DNA from: JAEZHK01 sp964575255
GTDB lineage: Bacteria; Bacillota; Clostridia; Christensenellales; Aristaeellaceae
NCBI GenBank assembly: GCA_964575255.1
Contig: CAZNPZ010000003.1
Span: 62,001-126,000 of the forward strand
DNA: 64,000 nucleotides
Direction of reading: 5' to 3'
Shown here: piece by piece, positions 51,447 to 60,748 of the stretch
Layout: each line of letters opens with the position of its first letter
Position numbering within the stretch: position 1 is the stretch's first letter
Notes under the pieces: generated by a model
Seen by the model: only the letters and a program-made list of their open reading frames with translations
Told to the model about the DNA's origin: nothing
Databases searched by the model: none
Translations under genes and position numbers: made by a program

Positions 51447-52472
51447 ATGACCGTGACGATCCGCGAATTATCCCAGAAATGCGGCCTCTCGGTTTCCACA
51501 GTCAGTAAAGCGCTGAACGGTTACAGCGACGTCAGCGAGGAGACGCGCGAACTGGTTCGGTCGCTGGCGAAGGAATTGGGCTATCGGCCCAATTCGCTGG
51601 CGCGCGCGCTCAAGACCAACCGTACGTTCAACCTGGGCGTGCTGTTTGTGGACGACAACCAGAGTGGCCTGACCCACAACTACTTCGCTGCGGTGCTGGA
51701 CAGCTTCAAGGTGGAAGCGGAGCGCCGGGGCTACGACATCACGTTCATCAACCACAACATCGGCAAAACCAACATGACTTACCTGGAGCACTGCCGTTAC
51801 CGCAACGTGGACGGCGTGTGCCTGGCCTGCGTCGACTTTCAGGCGCCGGAGGTTGTGGAACTGGTGTCCGGCGATATTCCATCCGTCACCATCGATCACC
51901 TGTTCAACAACCGCACCTGCATCCAGTCGGAGAACCGGCAGGGCGTTCAGGAACTGGTGCGTTATGTGTACGGCAAGGGTCACCGGAACATCGCCTATGT
52001 ACACGGACACAAATCCGCCGTTACGGACATCCGTGTGACCGCGTTCCTGCGCGTGATGAACGATCTGGGCCTCGCGGTGCCGGATGAGTTTTTACAGCAG
52101 GGGATGTACCACGACCCCGCCGCCACCTATCAGGTGGTCAGGCGCATGCTGGCCGCGTCCAGACGCCCAAGCTGCATCCTGATGCCGGACGATTACGCCG
52201 CGCTGGGCGGGATCGAGGCGGCTTCGGACGCGGGTCTGCGCATCCCGGAAGATCTGTCGATCACCGGCTTTGACGGCATCAAACTGATTCAGCGCCTGTC
52301 GCCCCGGATCACCACCATCGCGCAGGATACCGAACGGATCGGGCAGGAGGCGGCGAGGCAGCTGGTGCACCTGATCGAGAAACCCAGAACCACCTATCCG
52401 GAAATCATCTCCATCCCCACCTGGCTGATCCCCGGCGAGACCGTCCGGGACATTGGCGCGGCGGGGCGCTGA
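51447..52472 (+). CDS. LacI family transcriptional regulator
   Basis: 341 residues. MTVTIRELSQKCGLSVSTVS is the helix-turn-helix, YRPNSLARALKTN the hinge, and the rest a periplasmic-binding-protein-like sensor (LGVLFVDDNQSGLTHNYF, PRITTIAQDTERIGQEAA). ATG 51447 is preferred to the upstream in-frame ATG because it fits the promoter, GAGGGAACG RBS and LacI N-terminus. Located between GH94 and GH1 genes, so cello-oligosaccharides or their breakdown products are its likely inducers. Confidence 0.95.
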   Translation: MTVTIRELSQKCGLSVSTVSKALNGYSDVSEETRELVRSLAKELGYRPNSLARALKTNRTFNLGVLFVDDNQSGLTHNYFAAVLDSFKVEAERRGYDITFINHNIGKTNMTYLEHCRYRNVDGVCLACVDFQAPEVVELVSGDIPSVTIDHLFNNRTCIQSENRQGVQELVRYVYGKGHRNIAYVHGHKSAVTDIRVTAFLRVMNDLGLAVPDEFLQQGMYHDPAATYQVVRRMLAASRRPSCILMPDDYAALGGIEAASDAGLRIPEDLSITGFDGIKLIQRLSPRITTIAQDTERIGQEAARQLVHLIEKPRTTYPEIISIPTWLIPGETVRDIGAAGR

Positions 52473-52515
52473 CGGCGATTTCATCCATTGAAGCGTAAGC
52501 ACGGGAGGGAAACCA

Positions 52516-53868
52516 ATGGGCTTTCCAAAGGATTTTGTCTGGGGCGTTGCCATGTCCGCATACCAGATCGAAGGCGCGGCGGATGTGGAAAAGGGGCAGA
52601 GTGTCTGGGACGCTTTCAGCCGCAGGCCGGGAAGCGTGTTCGGCGGCCATACCGGGGACGTCGCCTGCGACCATTATCACCGCTATCAGGAAGATTTGAC
52701 GCTGATGGCGGAACTGGGCGTTAAGAACTACCGCTTCTCCGTCAATTGGCCTAGGCTCCTGCCGGACGGAACCGGGAAGCCCGGCGAGGCGGGGCTCGCG
52801 TTCTACGACCGATTGATTGACGGCATGCTCGCGCGCGGCATAACGCCCTGGATGACGCTGTTCCATTGGGAGTACCCGATGGCGCTTCAGGCGCGCGGCG
52901 CGTGGGAAAACCCGGACAGCCCGAAATGGTTCGCGGAGTACGCGGCGCTTGTAGCCCGCCGCTACGGCGACCGGGTGAAGAACTTCTTCACGCTCAACGA
53001 GCCCCAATGCTTCATTGGCCTGGGCTATTGCACGGGGGAACACGCGCCCGGCATCAGGCTGCCGCTCGACGCGACCATCCCGATGAGCCACCACGCGCTC
53101 CTGGCGCACGGCCTCGCGGTACAGGCGATCCGCGCGGGCGCGCCCGGCGCGAAAGTCGGCTATGTGCCCTGCGCCTCGCCTGCCTATCCGGCGTCGGATT
53201 CATCGGAAGACGTCGAAGCCGCGCGCAGCGCGTACTTCTCGGTGCCGGAAGACCCCGCGCGCTGGTTCTGGAACGTGTCCTGGTGGAGCGACCCGGCAAT
53301 CCTCGGCCGCTACCCCGAGGACGGGCTGCGGTTGTATGGAAAGTACCTGCCCAAGGGCTACGAGAACGACCTCCCGACGATCCGACAAAAGCTCGACTAT
53401 TACGGCCAGAACATCTATCACGGGCAGAAGTTCAAGGCGGGGCCGAACGGGCCTGAAGAGGTCGCGCAGCCCTTGGGATCGCCCAAAACCGCGATGAATT
53501 GGCCGGTCACCCCGGAATGCCTGTATTGGGGGCCGAAATTCCTGTGTGAGCGGTACGGCTTGCCCCTCGTCATCGCGGAGAACGGGATGTCCGACCTGGA
53601 CGCCATTTCTGTGGACGGGTGCGTACACGACCCGGCGCGGCAGAACTACCTTGGCCGCTATCTCAGGGCGCTAAAGCGCGCGGCGGAGGACGGCGTACCG
53701 GTGGCCGGATACTTCCACTGGAGCTTTCTGGACAACTTCGAGTGGGCGTATGGGTACAATGACCGCTTCGGCCTGGTGTACGTCGATTTCGAGACTCAGA
53801 CTCGTCAGCCCAAGGATTCGGCGTTCTGGTATAAGGCCGTTATGGAGACAAATGGCGAAACCTTATAA
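52516..53868 (+). CDS. GH1 family beta-glucosidase
   Basis: 450 residues. FPKDFVWGVAMSAYQIEGA is the GH1 N-terminal signature; Glu162 in TLNEPQ is the acid/base and Glu355 in IAENGM the nucleophile. GYFHWSFLDNFEWAYGYNDRFG is the aglycone side. It releases glucose from beta-glucosides in the cytoplasm; no phospho-sugar residues of the 6-phospho clade were examined. ATG 52516 follows GGGAGGGAAACC, 43 bases after lacI, so they share an operon. Confidence 0.94.
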   Translation: MGFPKDFVWGVAMSAYQIEGAADVEKGQSVWDAFSRRPGSVFGGHTGDVACDHYHRYQEDLTLMAELGVKNYRFSVNWPRLLPDGTGKPGEAGLAFYDRLIDGMLARGITPWMTLFHWEYPMALQARGAWENPDSPKWFAEYAALVARRYGDRVKNFFTLNEPQCFIGLGYCTGEHAPGIRLPLDATIPMSHHALLAHGLAVQAIRAGAPGAKVGYVPCASPAYPASDSSEDVEAARSAYFSVPEDPARWFWNVSWWSDPAILGRYPEDGLRLYGKYLPKGYENDLPTIRQKLDYYGQNIYHGQKFKAGPNGPEEVAQPLGSPKTAMNWPVTPECLYWGPKFLCERYGLPLVIAENGMSDLDAISVDGCVHDPARQNYLGRYLRALKRAAEDGVPVAGYFHWSFLDNFEWAYGYNDRFGLVYVDFETQTRQPKDSAFWYKAVMETNGETL

Positions 53869-53873
53869 AATCA

Positions 53874-53905
53874 AAACAGCGCCCGGCTTAAAACGGGCGC
53901 TGTTT
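53874..53905. terminator. Bidirectional terminator between GH1 and the histidine kinase
   Basis: Stem AAACAGCGCCCG / CGGGCGCTGTTT, 8-base loop; flanked by TTTCGCGTTTT on the plus strand and TTTTGATTTTAT on the minus. Confidence 0.88.
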
Positions 53906-53911
53906 CGCGTT

Positions 53912-55732
53912 TTAGGTGTCCGTTGGCTCCGCCGCTTCGGGCAGCGAGAAGGTGAACGTGGAACCTTCGCCCAACCTGGTGTCCACCCAGATCGTGCCGC
54001 CCATCAGTTCGACGACCAGTTTCGCGATGGAAAGGCCCAGACCGGTGCCTGATGTGCGCATGCGGGACTTGTCCGCCTTATAGAACCGCTCCCAGATATA
54101 GGGGAGGTCGACGGGGTCGATGCCCGCGCCGGTGTCCGCGACCGAGAGCAGCACCCTGCCGCCGTCCCGCCGCGAGGAGAGCGTGACCGTTCCACCCGGC
54201 GGCGTGAAACTGAGCGCGTTGTCCATGAGGATAATCAGAACCTGCAGAATGCGGTCCTCGTTTCCCATTGCCATCAGGTCTTCCGCAGCCTCGACGCGGA
54301 TCTCGACGTTCGCCTCGGCGGCGCGGCCCATCATCCGGTGACGAGCGCTCTCCAAGATGCCCAAAGGGTTCATCGGCTCCAGTTCGAGCTTGATGCGACC
54401 CTCCTGCAGTCGGCTCAGGTCCAGCATTTCGCCGATCAGCTTTTCAAGCCGGAGCGATTCCTGATAGATGACCTGATAGCACTGCTGGCGCTCCGCCTCG
54501 GTTTCAATATAACCGTCCAGAAGCGGTTCCGCCATGCCCCGGATGCCAGTCAGCGGCGTGCGAAGTTCGTGCGAGATGTTCGCGATGTAATCCCTGCGCA
54601 TCTGCTCCAGCCGCTCGGCTTCGGAGATGTCCCGGAGCAGGCAGACCGCGCCGATCGTCGCGCCGTCGCCCTCGGTGTGGATGGGGGAGGCGGCGGCCTC
54701 GATGATCCGATCCTTGATTATGAAGCGGCTGACCACCCGCTCGTCTCCATCCGACGCGCTTTTCAGCATCTCGGTCAGCTTCTGGCGGATGGACTGCGAT
54801 TCCTCCGAGCGAGGCGGAAGCGCGAGCAGGCTCAGCGCCGCGCCGTTGTGGTGCACGACGCGGCCCTCGCGGTCTACGGCGATGATGCCCTCGCCGATGG
54901 AGGACAGTACCTTTTCCAGTTTGCTCTTTTCCTCGTTCAGATTGCTGATGACGGTGGACAATCTGCCGGACAGAAGGTTCAGCGTAATGCCAAGCTGCCC
55001 GATCTCATCGTTCTGTCGGATGCCTACGCGCTCCCCATAGTAGCCCTCTGCCATCCGCGCCGCGGTGCGGTTGAGCGCGGTCAGCGGCTGCGTGATGCGG
55101 CGGCTGAACACATAGGCGACGCAGACGGCGATGCTCCCGGCGATCAGGAACGCGATGAGCATCAGGCGGATCACGCTCGCGCTGGCCATGCTGACCTCGC
55201 GGATTGTCCTGCACAGGAGCACAGCGCCCATGGTAGCCCCGCTGGCGTCCTTGATCGGCGCCCCGGCGAAGACCATCTCGTCCTGCATGAAGTCGAGTTT
55301 CCTGACGTCGACGGCGGTTTTTCCGGCAAGCAGCGATTCGAGAAGCTGCTGATCCAGCGAGTCGATCACGTCCAGCATCTCGAAGTCCTGTGGGTCGCCC
55401 TGATTGTACAGATCCGGCCTGCGCCGATCTGGAACCTGACGCGCATTCATATCGCTGTCCACATAGATGATTTTCGCGTTGGTCAGCGTCTGGATTTCAC
55501 CGATGCGCGGAAGATCCAGCACGCGGGAGAACCCTCCAGGCCGTTGAATCATTTTGGTCAATGTTTCGGCTTTGCCCAGCAGATCCTGTTTATTGGAGCG
55601 AATCATGTACGTGCGCAAAAGCGCGTAACTTACGACGCCTGTCAAAAGGATGATGACAAGCGTTACGGCCAGGTATCCGCTCAAAAGCTTTATGAATATG
55701 GAACCGCCTGCGCGTCTACGGATTGATTTCAA
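53912..55732 (-). CDS. Sensor histidine kinase (WalK/PhoR-like)
   Basis: 606 residues from TTG 55732. Membrane helix (GYLAVTLVIILLTGVVSYALL), extracytoplasmic Cache-like sensor (IGEIQTLTNAKIIYVDSD), second helix (LMLIAFLIAGSIAVCVAYVF), HAMP, PAS, HisKA with NISHELRTP (His388) and HATPase (ILMDNALSFTPPGG, VADTGAGIDP, GTGLGLSIAKLV). It overlaps the 3' end of its response regulator gene. TTG is chosen since no ATG or GTG lies nearby and GGGGAG precedes it. Domain order is that of WalK/PhoR kinases sensing envelope state or phosphate, but no close assignment is possible. Confidence 0.9.
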   Translation of the reverse strand: MKSIRRRAGGSIFIKLLSGYLAVTLVIILLTGVVSYALLRTYMIRSNKQDLLGKAETLTKMIQRPGGFSRVLDLPRIGEIQTLTNAKIIYVDSDMNARQVPDRRRPDLYNQGDPQDFEMLDVIDSLDQQLLESLLAGKTAVDVRKLDFMQDEMVFAGAPIKDASGATMGAVLLCRTIREVSMASASVIRLMLIAFLIAGSIAVCVAYVFSRRITQPLTALNRTAARMAEGYYGERVGIRQNDEIGQLGITLNLLSGRLSTVISNLNEEKSKLEKVLSSIGEGIIAVDREGRVVHHNGAALSLLALPPRSEESQSIRQKLTEMLKSASDGDERVVSRFIIKDRIIEAAASPIHTEGDGATIGAVCLLRDISEAERLEQMRRDYIANISHELRTPLTGIRGMAEPLLDGYIETEAERQQCYQVIYQESLRLEKLIGEMLDLSRLQEGRIKLELEPMNPLGILESARHRMMGRAAEANVEIRVEAAEDLMAMGNEDRILQVLIILMDNALSFTPPGGTVTLSSRRDGGRVLLSVADTGAGIDPVDLPYIWERFYKADKSRMRTSGTGLGLSIAKLVVELMGGTIWVDTRLGEGSTFTFSLPEAAEPTDT

Positions 55733-56420
55733 ATCGGTATCCGACTCCCCATACGGTTTTGATGTCCCAGGGATTGCCGCTCTGGCAGAGTTTCGCGCGG
55801 ATGCGCTTGATGTGGCTGTCCACCGCGCGGGTATCGCCCAGGAAGTCATAGCCCCAGATGCTCTGCAGAAGGTGCTCCCGGCTGAATACCATGCCCGGAT
55901 TGGAGGACAACGTCCACAGAATTTCGATCTCCTTGGGCGTACAGGGCACGACCTGACCGCCCAGCTTCACGATAAACGCGCCCATGTCGATGTCAAGGTT
56001 ACTGACCACCAGGTGCTTGCTCTTTTCCTCTTCCTTGAGTTCATACATCCGGCGAAGCACCGCTTTGACGCGGGCCAGCACCTCGCGCGGGCTGAAGGGC
56101 TTGGTGATGTAGTCGTCCGCGCCCAGTTCCAGCCCCAGGAGTTTGTCAAACTCCTCGCCCTTCGCCGTCAGCATGATGATGGGCAGCGTCGAGAATTTTC
56201 TAACCTCGCGGCAGACCACGAGGCCGTCCATCTTGGGCATCATGATGTCCAGCAGCATCATGTCGGGCCGCGACTGCCGAACCTGTTTGACGGCGTCCTC
56301 GCCGTCGTAGGCGGAGAGGGTCTGGTACCCCTCGCGCCGGAAATATGTTGAAAGCGACTGGTGCACATGCACGTCGTCGTCCGCGATCAGCACGCGGTAT
56401 CCGCTCCTGGCCTCCTCCAT
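55716..56420 (-). CDS. OmpR family response regulator (WalR/PhoP-like)
   Basis: 234 residues. Acidic pocket IADDDVH, phospho-acceptor Asp58 (MLLDIMMP), DYITKPFSPREV Lys region, and OmpR winged helix VDSHIKRIRAKLCQSG. It starts at ATG 56420 after GGAGGTGCC and is coupled to the overlapping kinase. The target genes are not clear. Confidence 0.95.
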   Translation of the reverse strand: MEEARSGYRVLIADDDVHVHQSLSTYFRREGYQTLSAYDGEDAVKQVRQSRPDMMLLDIMMPKMDGLVVCREVRKFSTLPIIMLTAKGEEFDKLLGLELGADDYITKPFSPREVLARVKAVLRRMYELKEEEKSKHLVVSNLDIDMGAFIVKLGGQVVPCTPKEIEILWTLSSNPGMVFSREHLLQSIWGYDFLGDTRAVDSHIKRIRAKLCQSGNPWDIKTVWGVGYRFEINP

Positions 56421-56544
56421 ACTGGCACCTCCTCAGAATCATGATCACATCGTACCGGAATTGTTCGGCGAAAATGTGTCAGACCCGGAAATAAAGATGC
56501 GTTTCTTTGTTGATTCGGGGTGCTCCGCCAAATAATTACGGCGA

Positions 56545-57300
56545 TTATGTGTCGCCCTTCGTTTCGGTTTTGGAGTCTGTAACGGGCGATTCGTTCTGCG
56601 CGGGTGCGGCGGGTTCCGGCTCGACGAGGCGGCCCGGAGGCGCTTCGTACCAGGCGCGGTTTGCGCGCGCGGCCTCAGCGTGGGCGTCGGCGATGATTTC
56701 GGTCGCTCGTCCCAATGCCTTCTTCAGCGTTTCATGCGCCTGATCCAACCGCTGTTGCGACATCGCGCGCAGGTTTTCGGCTTCCTCATTGGCATGGCGC
56801 ATGATTTCGATATACTCCGCGTCCGCGCGGCTGGAGACGGTATAGGCATAGTCCTTGGCGTCCCGTACGATGCGCGCGGCTTCCAGCCGCGCGCCGGTAA
56901 GAAACGCAGTCTCGTCCACCTGCATCCGCTCCAACTGGTCGACGCGTGTCCTGGCCAGCGCCAGCTGATTCTGGTTTTCCGCGATCTGACGGTCTTTCTC
57001 CCGCTCCAGCGCCGCGAGCGCCGCGCGCTTGTCCTCCTCCGCCTTTTGGATGCTTTCTTCCGCCTTCGCGGCCTTGTCCTCCGCCAATTTCAGCTTTTGC
57101 TCGTGCGCCTCCAGCGCCTCCTGCGCGAACTGTCCGGAACGGTTGGCGATCCTGAGGCCGATGGCGAGGAATATCACAACCAACAATAGCGCATCGCCTA
57201 CCAGCAGGATCTGCCACGGTTCGGCCGCCGATACGACTTTCTGCGCGCCTGCGTAAAAGTTCACAGCAAATTGTTGAATGGATTCAACCACGTTTTCCAT
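56545..57300 (-). CDS. Membrane protein with long coiled coil
   Basis: 251 residues. One membrane helix near the N-terminus (ILLVGDALLLVVIFLAIGL), then a charged alanine/glutamate-rich coiled coil from about 55 to 190, and a Pro-rich tail (PEPAAPAQNESPVTD). It has the look of FtsB/MinD-adjacent or ATP synthase b-like stalk proteins, but I recognise no family. ATG 57300 is preferred to 57360 because it has GAGAGGG upstream. Its own promoter is present. Confidence 0.7.
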   Translation of the reverse strand: MENVVESIQQFAVNFYAGAQKVVSAAEPWQILLVGDALLLVVIFLAIGLRIANRSGQFAQEALEAHEQKLKLAEDKAAKAEESIQKAEEDKRAALAALEREKDRQIAENQNQLALARTRVDQLERMQVDETAFLTGARLEAARIVRDAKDYAYTVSSRADAEYIEIMRHANEEAENLRAMSQQRLDQAHETLKKALGRATEIIADAHAEAARANRAWYEAPPGRLVEPEPAAPAQNESPVTDSKTETKGDT

Positions 57301-57338
57301 TGCGTTCGCCCTCTCTTTATGGCAACCTCTGTGCCATG

Positions 57339-57367
57339 AATTTAACACTTGTCCCGACATCTGTCAA
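57339..57367 (-). promoter_or_regulatory. Promoter of the membrane coiled-coil protein gene
   Basis: TTGACA (57367-57362), 17 bases, TAAATT (57344-57339), 39 bases before the ATG. Confidence 0.7.
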
Positions 57368-57471
57368 GCCGCGGTTTCGACCGGTTTTGTGGCGAAGCGA
57401 TGAATTCTTGTGCGGAGGAATCTTGTCAAAAGAATGGGAAAGCGGTATGATAGGTGCCGGAGGTGGAACGC

Positions 57472-58485
57472 TTGTACTGGTTTCGGAACGACTACTCGGA
57501 GGGCGCGCATCCGCGCGTACTCGAACGCCTTGTCAGAGACAACCTGACCCGGACGCCCGGCTACGGCGACGACGAGATTTGCGACGCCGCGCGCGCCATG
57601 ATTCAGGCGGAAATCGGGCGGTCGGACGCGCTGATCCGGTTCATCCCCGGCGGCACGCAGACCAATCAGATCATGATCGCCCACGCGCTTCGGCCTCACG
57701 AGGCGGTGATCGCAGCCGCAACCGGGCACATCAACGTCCACGAGACCGGCGCGATCGAAGCCACCGGCCACAAGGTGCTGACCGCGCCCACACCGGACGG
57801 GAAGCTGACGCCGGAACTGATCGCGCGTGTGCTGAACGCCCACAGCGGCCCCCACATGGTGAAGCCCGCGATGGTCTATATTTCGGATACGACCGAGGTC
57901 GGCACGCACTATACGTTGAAGGAACTTTCTGCGATCCGCGCCTGTTGCCTTGAAAACGGGCTGATCCTGTACCTGGACGGCGCGCGGCTCGCTTCGGCGC
58001 TGGCAGCGTCGGAAGGGGATCTCACCATCCGGGACATCGCAGGTCTCACCGACTGCTTCTATATCGGCGGCACGAAGAACGGCGCGCTGATGGGCGAGGC
58101 GCTGGTGATCACGCGGGAAGACCTGAAAAAAGACATCGATTACACGATCAAGCAGCGCGGCGCGATGACGGCGAAGGGGTGGCTTCTGGGTATGCAGTTC
58201 CAGGAGTTGTTCACGGACGGGCTGTATTATGAGATCGGTCGGTACGAAAACCGGATGGCGGCTCGGCTTCGCGCAGGCGTGGAGCGCGCCGGGTACGCGC
58301 TCAGTTCCGATTCCCGCAGCAATCAGCAGTTCGTTCTGCTGACGGAAGCGATGGTTCAAAAGCTCGCTCCGGACTTCCAGTTTGAGATCGAAGGTGCGCG
58401 GGATGGCATGAAAATCGTCCGCTTCGTGACCTCCTGGTCGACCGCGGAAGCGGACGTGGACGCGCTGATCGAAGCGCTGCGGTAA
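57472..58485 (+). CDS. Threonine aldolase family PLP enzyme
   Basis: 337 residues. FRNDYSEGAHPRVLERLV, TPGYGDDEICDAAR, PGGTQTNQIM, LDGARLASALAA and the PLP lysine YIGGTKNGA (Lys202) are classical for low-specificity L-threonine aldolase, which splits threonine/allo-threonine to glycine and acetaldehyde. Family members can also cleave other beta-hydroxy amino acids. TTG 57472 is chosen because GGAGG lies eight bases upstream and the homologue start is M-Y-x-F-x-N-D-Y; GTG 57454 is less likely. Confidence 0.9.
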   Translation: MYWFRNDYSEGAHPRVLERLVRDNLTRTPGYGDDEICDAARAMIQAEIGRSDALIRFIPGGTQTNQIMIAHALRPHEAVIAAATGHINVHETGAIEATGHKVLTAPTPDGKLTPELIARVLNAHSGPHMVKPAMVYISDTTEVGTHYTLKELSAIRACCLENGLILYLDGARLASALAASEGDLTIRDIAGLTDCFYIGGTKNGALMGEALVITREDLKKDIDYTIKQRGAMTAKGWLLGMQFQELFTDGLYYEIGRYENRMAARLRAGVERAGYALSSDSRSNQQFVLLTEAMVQKLAPDFQFEIEGARDGMKIVRFVTSWSTAEADVDALIEALR

Positions 58486-58501
58486 CGATTGGATGAGAAA
58501 G

Positions 58502-58530
58502 GCGTCCGTCGGTATGACGGGCGCTCTCTT
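58502..58530. terminator. Bidirectional terminator after the threonine aldolase gene
   Basis: Stem GCGTCCGTC / GACGGGCGC with one G-T pair and a 5-base loop; TCTCTT on the plus strand and CCTTTCTC on the minus strand. Confidence 0.65.
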
Positions 58531-58714
58531 AATACCCTTCAGGTGCGATACCGGTGGTCGCCATCGTCGAACCCAGCAGAAAAAACGGCAGCGGGCCGTA
58601 GGGCTGATCCGGCAGGATGAACCGCGGCAGGAAAGTCAATAGGAACAGCGTGACCGCCGGGTTCAGAAGGCTGTTTGCGAGCTCCTGAAAGTAATGCTTC
58701 GAGCTGGATGACAT
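58529..58714 (-). pseudogene. LysE/RhtB exporter fragment
   Basis: 61 residues with LNPAVTLFLLTFLPRFI and LPFFLLGSTM, matching the NLLNPKVALFF region of LysE/RhtB amino acid exporters. Both ends of the roughly 200-residue protein are missing. A dead fragment beside threonine aldolase may mark a former amino acid exporter. The remaining stretch 58715-58925 shows no gene. Confidence 0.7.
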
Positions 58715-58925
58715 TCTATGTGTGAACCGGGCTCAGTGAACGACTTACTCTCCGCTCCCATCTTTCGGGGTTCGGGGTCACAGCCCCGACAAATTAAAGG
58801 CAACCGGAGGACGACATGCGCATCCGCAGGTTGCCCATTCCGATTGCCGTGCAGGCTGGACCGCAAGCCGGAGGCTTGAAGAGCCTGCAACGCGGAGAAA
58901 AGCCGCGTAGCGGATTTCCTCCGCA

Positions 58926-60158
58926 TCAGTATCGATTGTCGAAAATCCTTGTGGACTTCTTCTCGCTCCGGGGCAGGTCGCCGATCGCGACCGGCAGCAC
59001 AATCACCGAGATGCCGATGCGGGCTTTGAACTCGCGCCCAATCTCGGCGGCGGACTCCTTCGGCTCAAAGCCGGGGTTCAGTTCCACAAACAGGCGGCAC
59101 TCATCCTTGCCGTTCATGTGATCGAGCATGAACTGGTACTCACTGGAAGCGCAGGGCACGTTCCTCAGCATCTCGTCGATCTGGCTGGGGAAGATGTTCA
59201 CGCCCTTCACCTTCACCATGTCGTCGGTTCGACCGATCAAAGTGTCGATGCGCGGGTAGGGGGAGCCGCACGCGCAGTCGCCGGGGATGAACCGGGTCAG
59301 ATCGTGGGTGCGGTAGCGGATCAGCGGCGCGCCCTCTTTTCTCAGCGTGGTGATCACCAATTCGCCGATCTCGCCGTCCGGCACCAATTCGCCGGTCTTG
59401 GGGTTCACGATCTCGCAGTAGAGGTAGTCGTCCCAGAGGTGCATGCCGCACTCGTGCTCGCAGCTCATGCCGATGCCGGGGCCGTAGACCTCGGTGAGGC
59501 CGTAGATGTCGTACAGCTCGATGCCCAGTTCGTTCGCGATGCGCCTTCTCATCTTCTCGCCCCAGCGCTCTGAGCCGATGATGCCCTTCTTCAGGTGGAT
59601 TCTATCCTTGATGCCGCGCTTTGCGATCTCCTCGGCGAGGAGGAGCGCGTAGGAGGACGTCGAGCAAAGCACCGTGGACTTCATGTCCTCCATCATGCGA
59701 AGCTGCTTGTCGGTGTTGCCCGGCCCCATCGGAATGACCATCGCGCCCAGTCTTTCCGCGCCGTGCTGGAAGCCGATGCCCGCCGTCCAGAGGCCGTAGC
59801 CGGGCGTCACATGCACGCGGTCGAGCTTGGTCAGCCCCGCCATCCGGTAGCAGCGCTCGAACATGATCGCCCAGTCCTCGACATCCCTCGCGGTGTAGGG
59901 GATGATGACCGGCGTTCCGGTGGTGCCGGAGGACGAGTGAATGCGCACGATCTCCTCCTCCGGGACGCTCATAAGTCCCAGCGGGTAGGCCTCGCGCAGG
60001 TCGCCCTTCCAAGTGAAGGGCAGCTTCTCAAAATCCTGCTGCGACTGAATGGCGTCAATATTGACGCCTTCCAGCTTCTTCTGGTAGAAGCAGGGCATTG
60101 AGGTCAGCTTCCTCAGTTGCGCTTTGATGAGATCAAATTGGGCCTCGTTCATCTTCAC
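58926..60158 (-). CDS. paaK: Phenylacetate-CoA ligase
   Basis: 410 residues (usual PaaK is 430-440). It activates phenylacetate or other aryl acids to CoA thioesters with ATP. HSSSGTTGTPVIIPYT is the AMP-binding P-loop, YDIYGLTEVYGPGIGMSCE, YRTHDLTRFIPGDCACG and GRTDDMVKVKGVNIFPSQID are PaaK signatures. ATG overlaps the stop of iorB. With IorAB it would turn aryl pyruvates into aryl-acyl-CoA, or serve aryl acid salvage for amino acid synthesis in the reverse sense. Confidence 0.95.
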   Translation of the reverse strand: MKMNEAQFDLIKAQLRKLTSMPCFYQKKLEGVNIDAIQSQQDFEKLPFTWKGDLREAYPLGLMSVPEEEIVRIHSSSGTTGTPVIIPYTARDVEDWAIMFERCYRMAGLTKLDRVHVTPGYGLWTAGIGFQHGAERLGAMVIPMGPGNTDKQLRMMEDMKSTVLCSTSSYALLLAEEIAKRGIKDRIHLKKGIIGSERWGEKMRRRIANELGIELYDIYGLTEVYGPGIGMSCEHECGMHLWDDYLYCEIVNPKTGELVPDGEIGELVITTLRKEGAPLIRYRTHDLTRFIPGDCACGSPYPRIDTLIGRTDDMVKVKGVNIFPSQIDEMLRNVPCASSEYQFMLDHMNGKDECRLFVELNPGFEPKESAAEIGREFKARIGISVIVLPVAIGDLPRSEKKSTRIFDNRY

Positions 60159-60748
60159 GGCGCGATCGCTCCCTTCAGAATTGCCGCCGCGCCCAGGCGC
60201 AGCGCGCTTTCGTTGACGGCGAGGAATTTTCCGCCCAGCTCGGTCAGCACGGATTCAAGGTCGGTTAGGTCAAACCCCAGCGCGCCTGTGACGGCAGCCG
60301 CGCCCAGAAGTGCCATGTTGGCACAGCGGTCGGAACCGGCCTCGCGGCAGATCGCCTCTGTGTCGACGGCGAACAGCTTCGCCTTTGAAGAAAGATACGC
60401 GAGCATCGCCTCCGCGTCGTAGCCGCCGCCGGAGAGCGAGGCCGTGATCGGCTGAACAGGCTTTATGCTGGCGACGATCACGCCGCCCGGCTTCAGGAAA
60501 CTTAAGTTCCGCGCGGCCTCGGCGGGCTCCAGCGCGAGGATCACGTCGGCCGCGCCCTTTGGGATCAGCGGGGAATGGGACAAACCAACCCGCACATGGC
60601 TGACCACCGAGCCACCGCGCTGCGCCATACCGATGGTCTCGGCGGTGCGCGCAGGCCAACCCTTCGCCATCGCGGCGCGGGCGAGGAGCTTGGAGGCGAG
60701 CACAACGCCCTGCCCGCCGACGCCGCAGATCAGGATATCTTTACGCAT
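60155..60748 (-). CDS. iorB: Indolepyruvate ferredoxin oxidoreductase, beta subunit
   Basis: 197 residues, a gamma-type domain: DILICGVGGQGVVLASKLLA at the N-terminus, TAETIGMAQRGGSVVSHVRVG, and GVIVASIKPVQPI. It partners IorA in oxidative decarboxylation of aryl pyruvates to aryl-acetyl-CoA with reduced ferredoxin. It overlaps iorA by eight bases upstream and paaK by four downstream. Confidence 0.95.
   Translation of the reverse strand: MRKDILICGVGGQGVVLASKLLARAAMAKGWPARTAETIGMAQRGGSVVSHVRVGLSHSPLIPKGAADVILALEPAEAARNLSFLKPGGVIVASIKPVQPITASLSGGGYDAEAMLAYLSSKAKLFAVDTEAICREAGSDRCANMALLGAAAVTGALGFDLTDLESVLTELGGKFLAVNESALRLGAAAILKGAIAP

Noticed and set aside
54338..55726. Plus-strand ORF of 462 codons
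   Set aside because: Antisense to the second histidine kinase gene.
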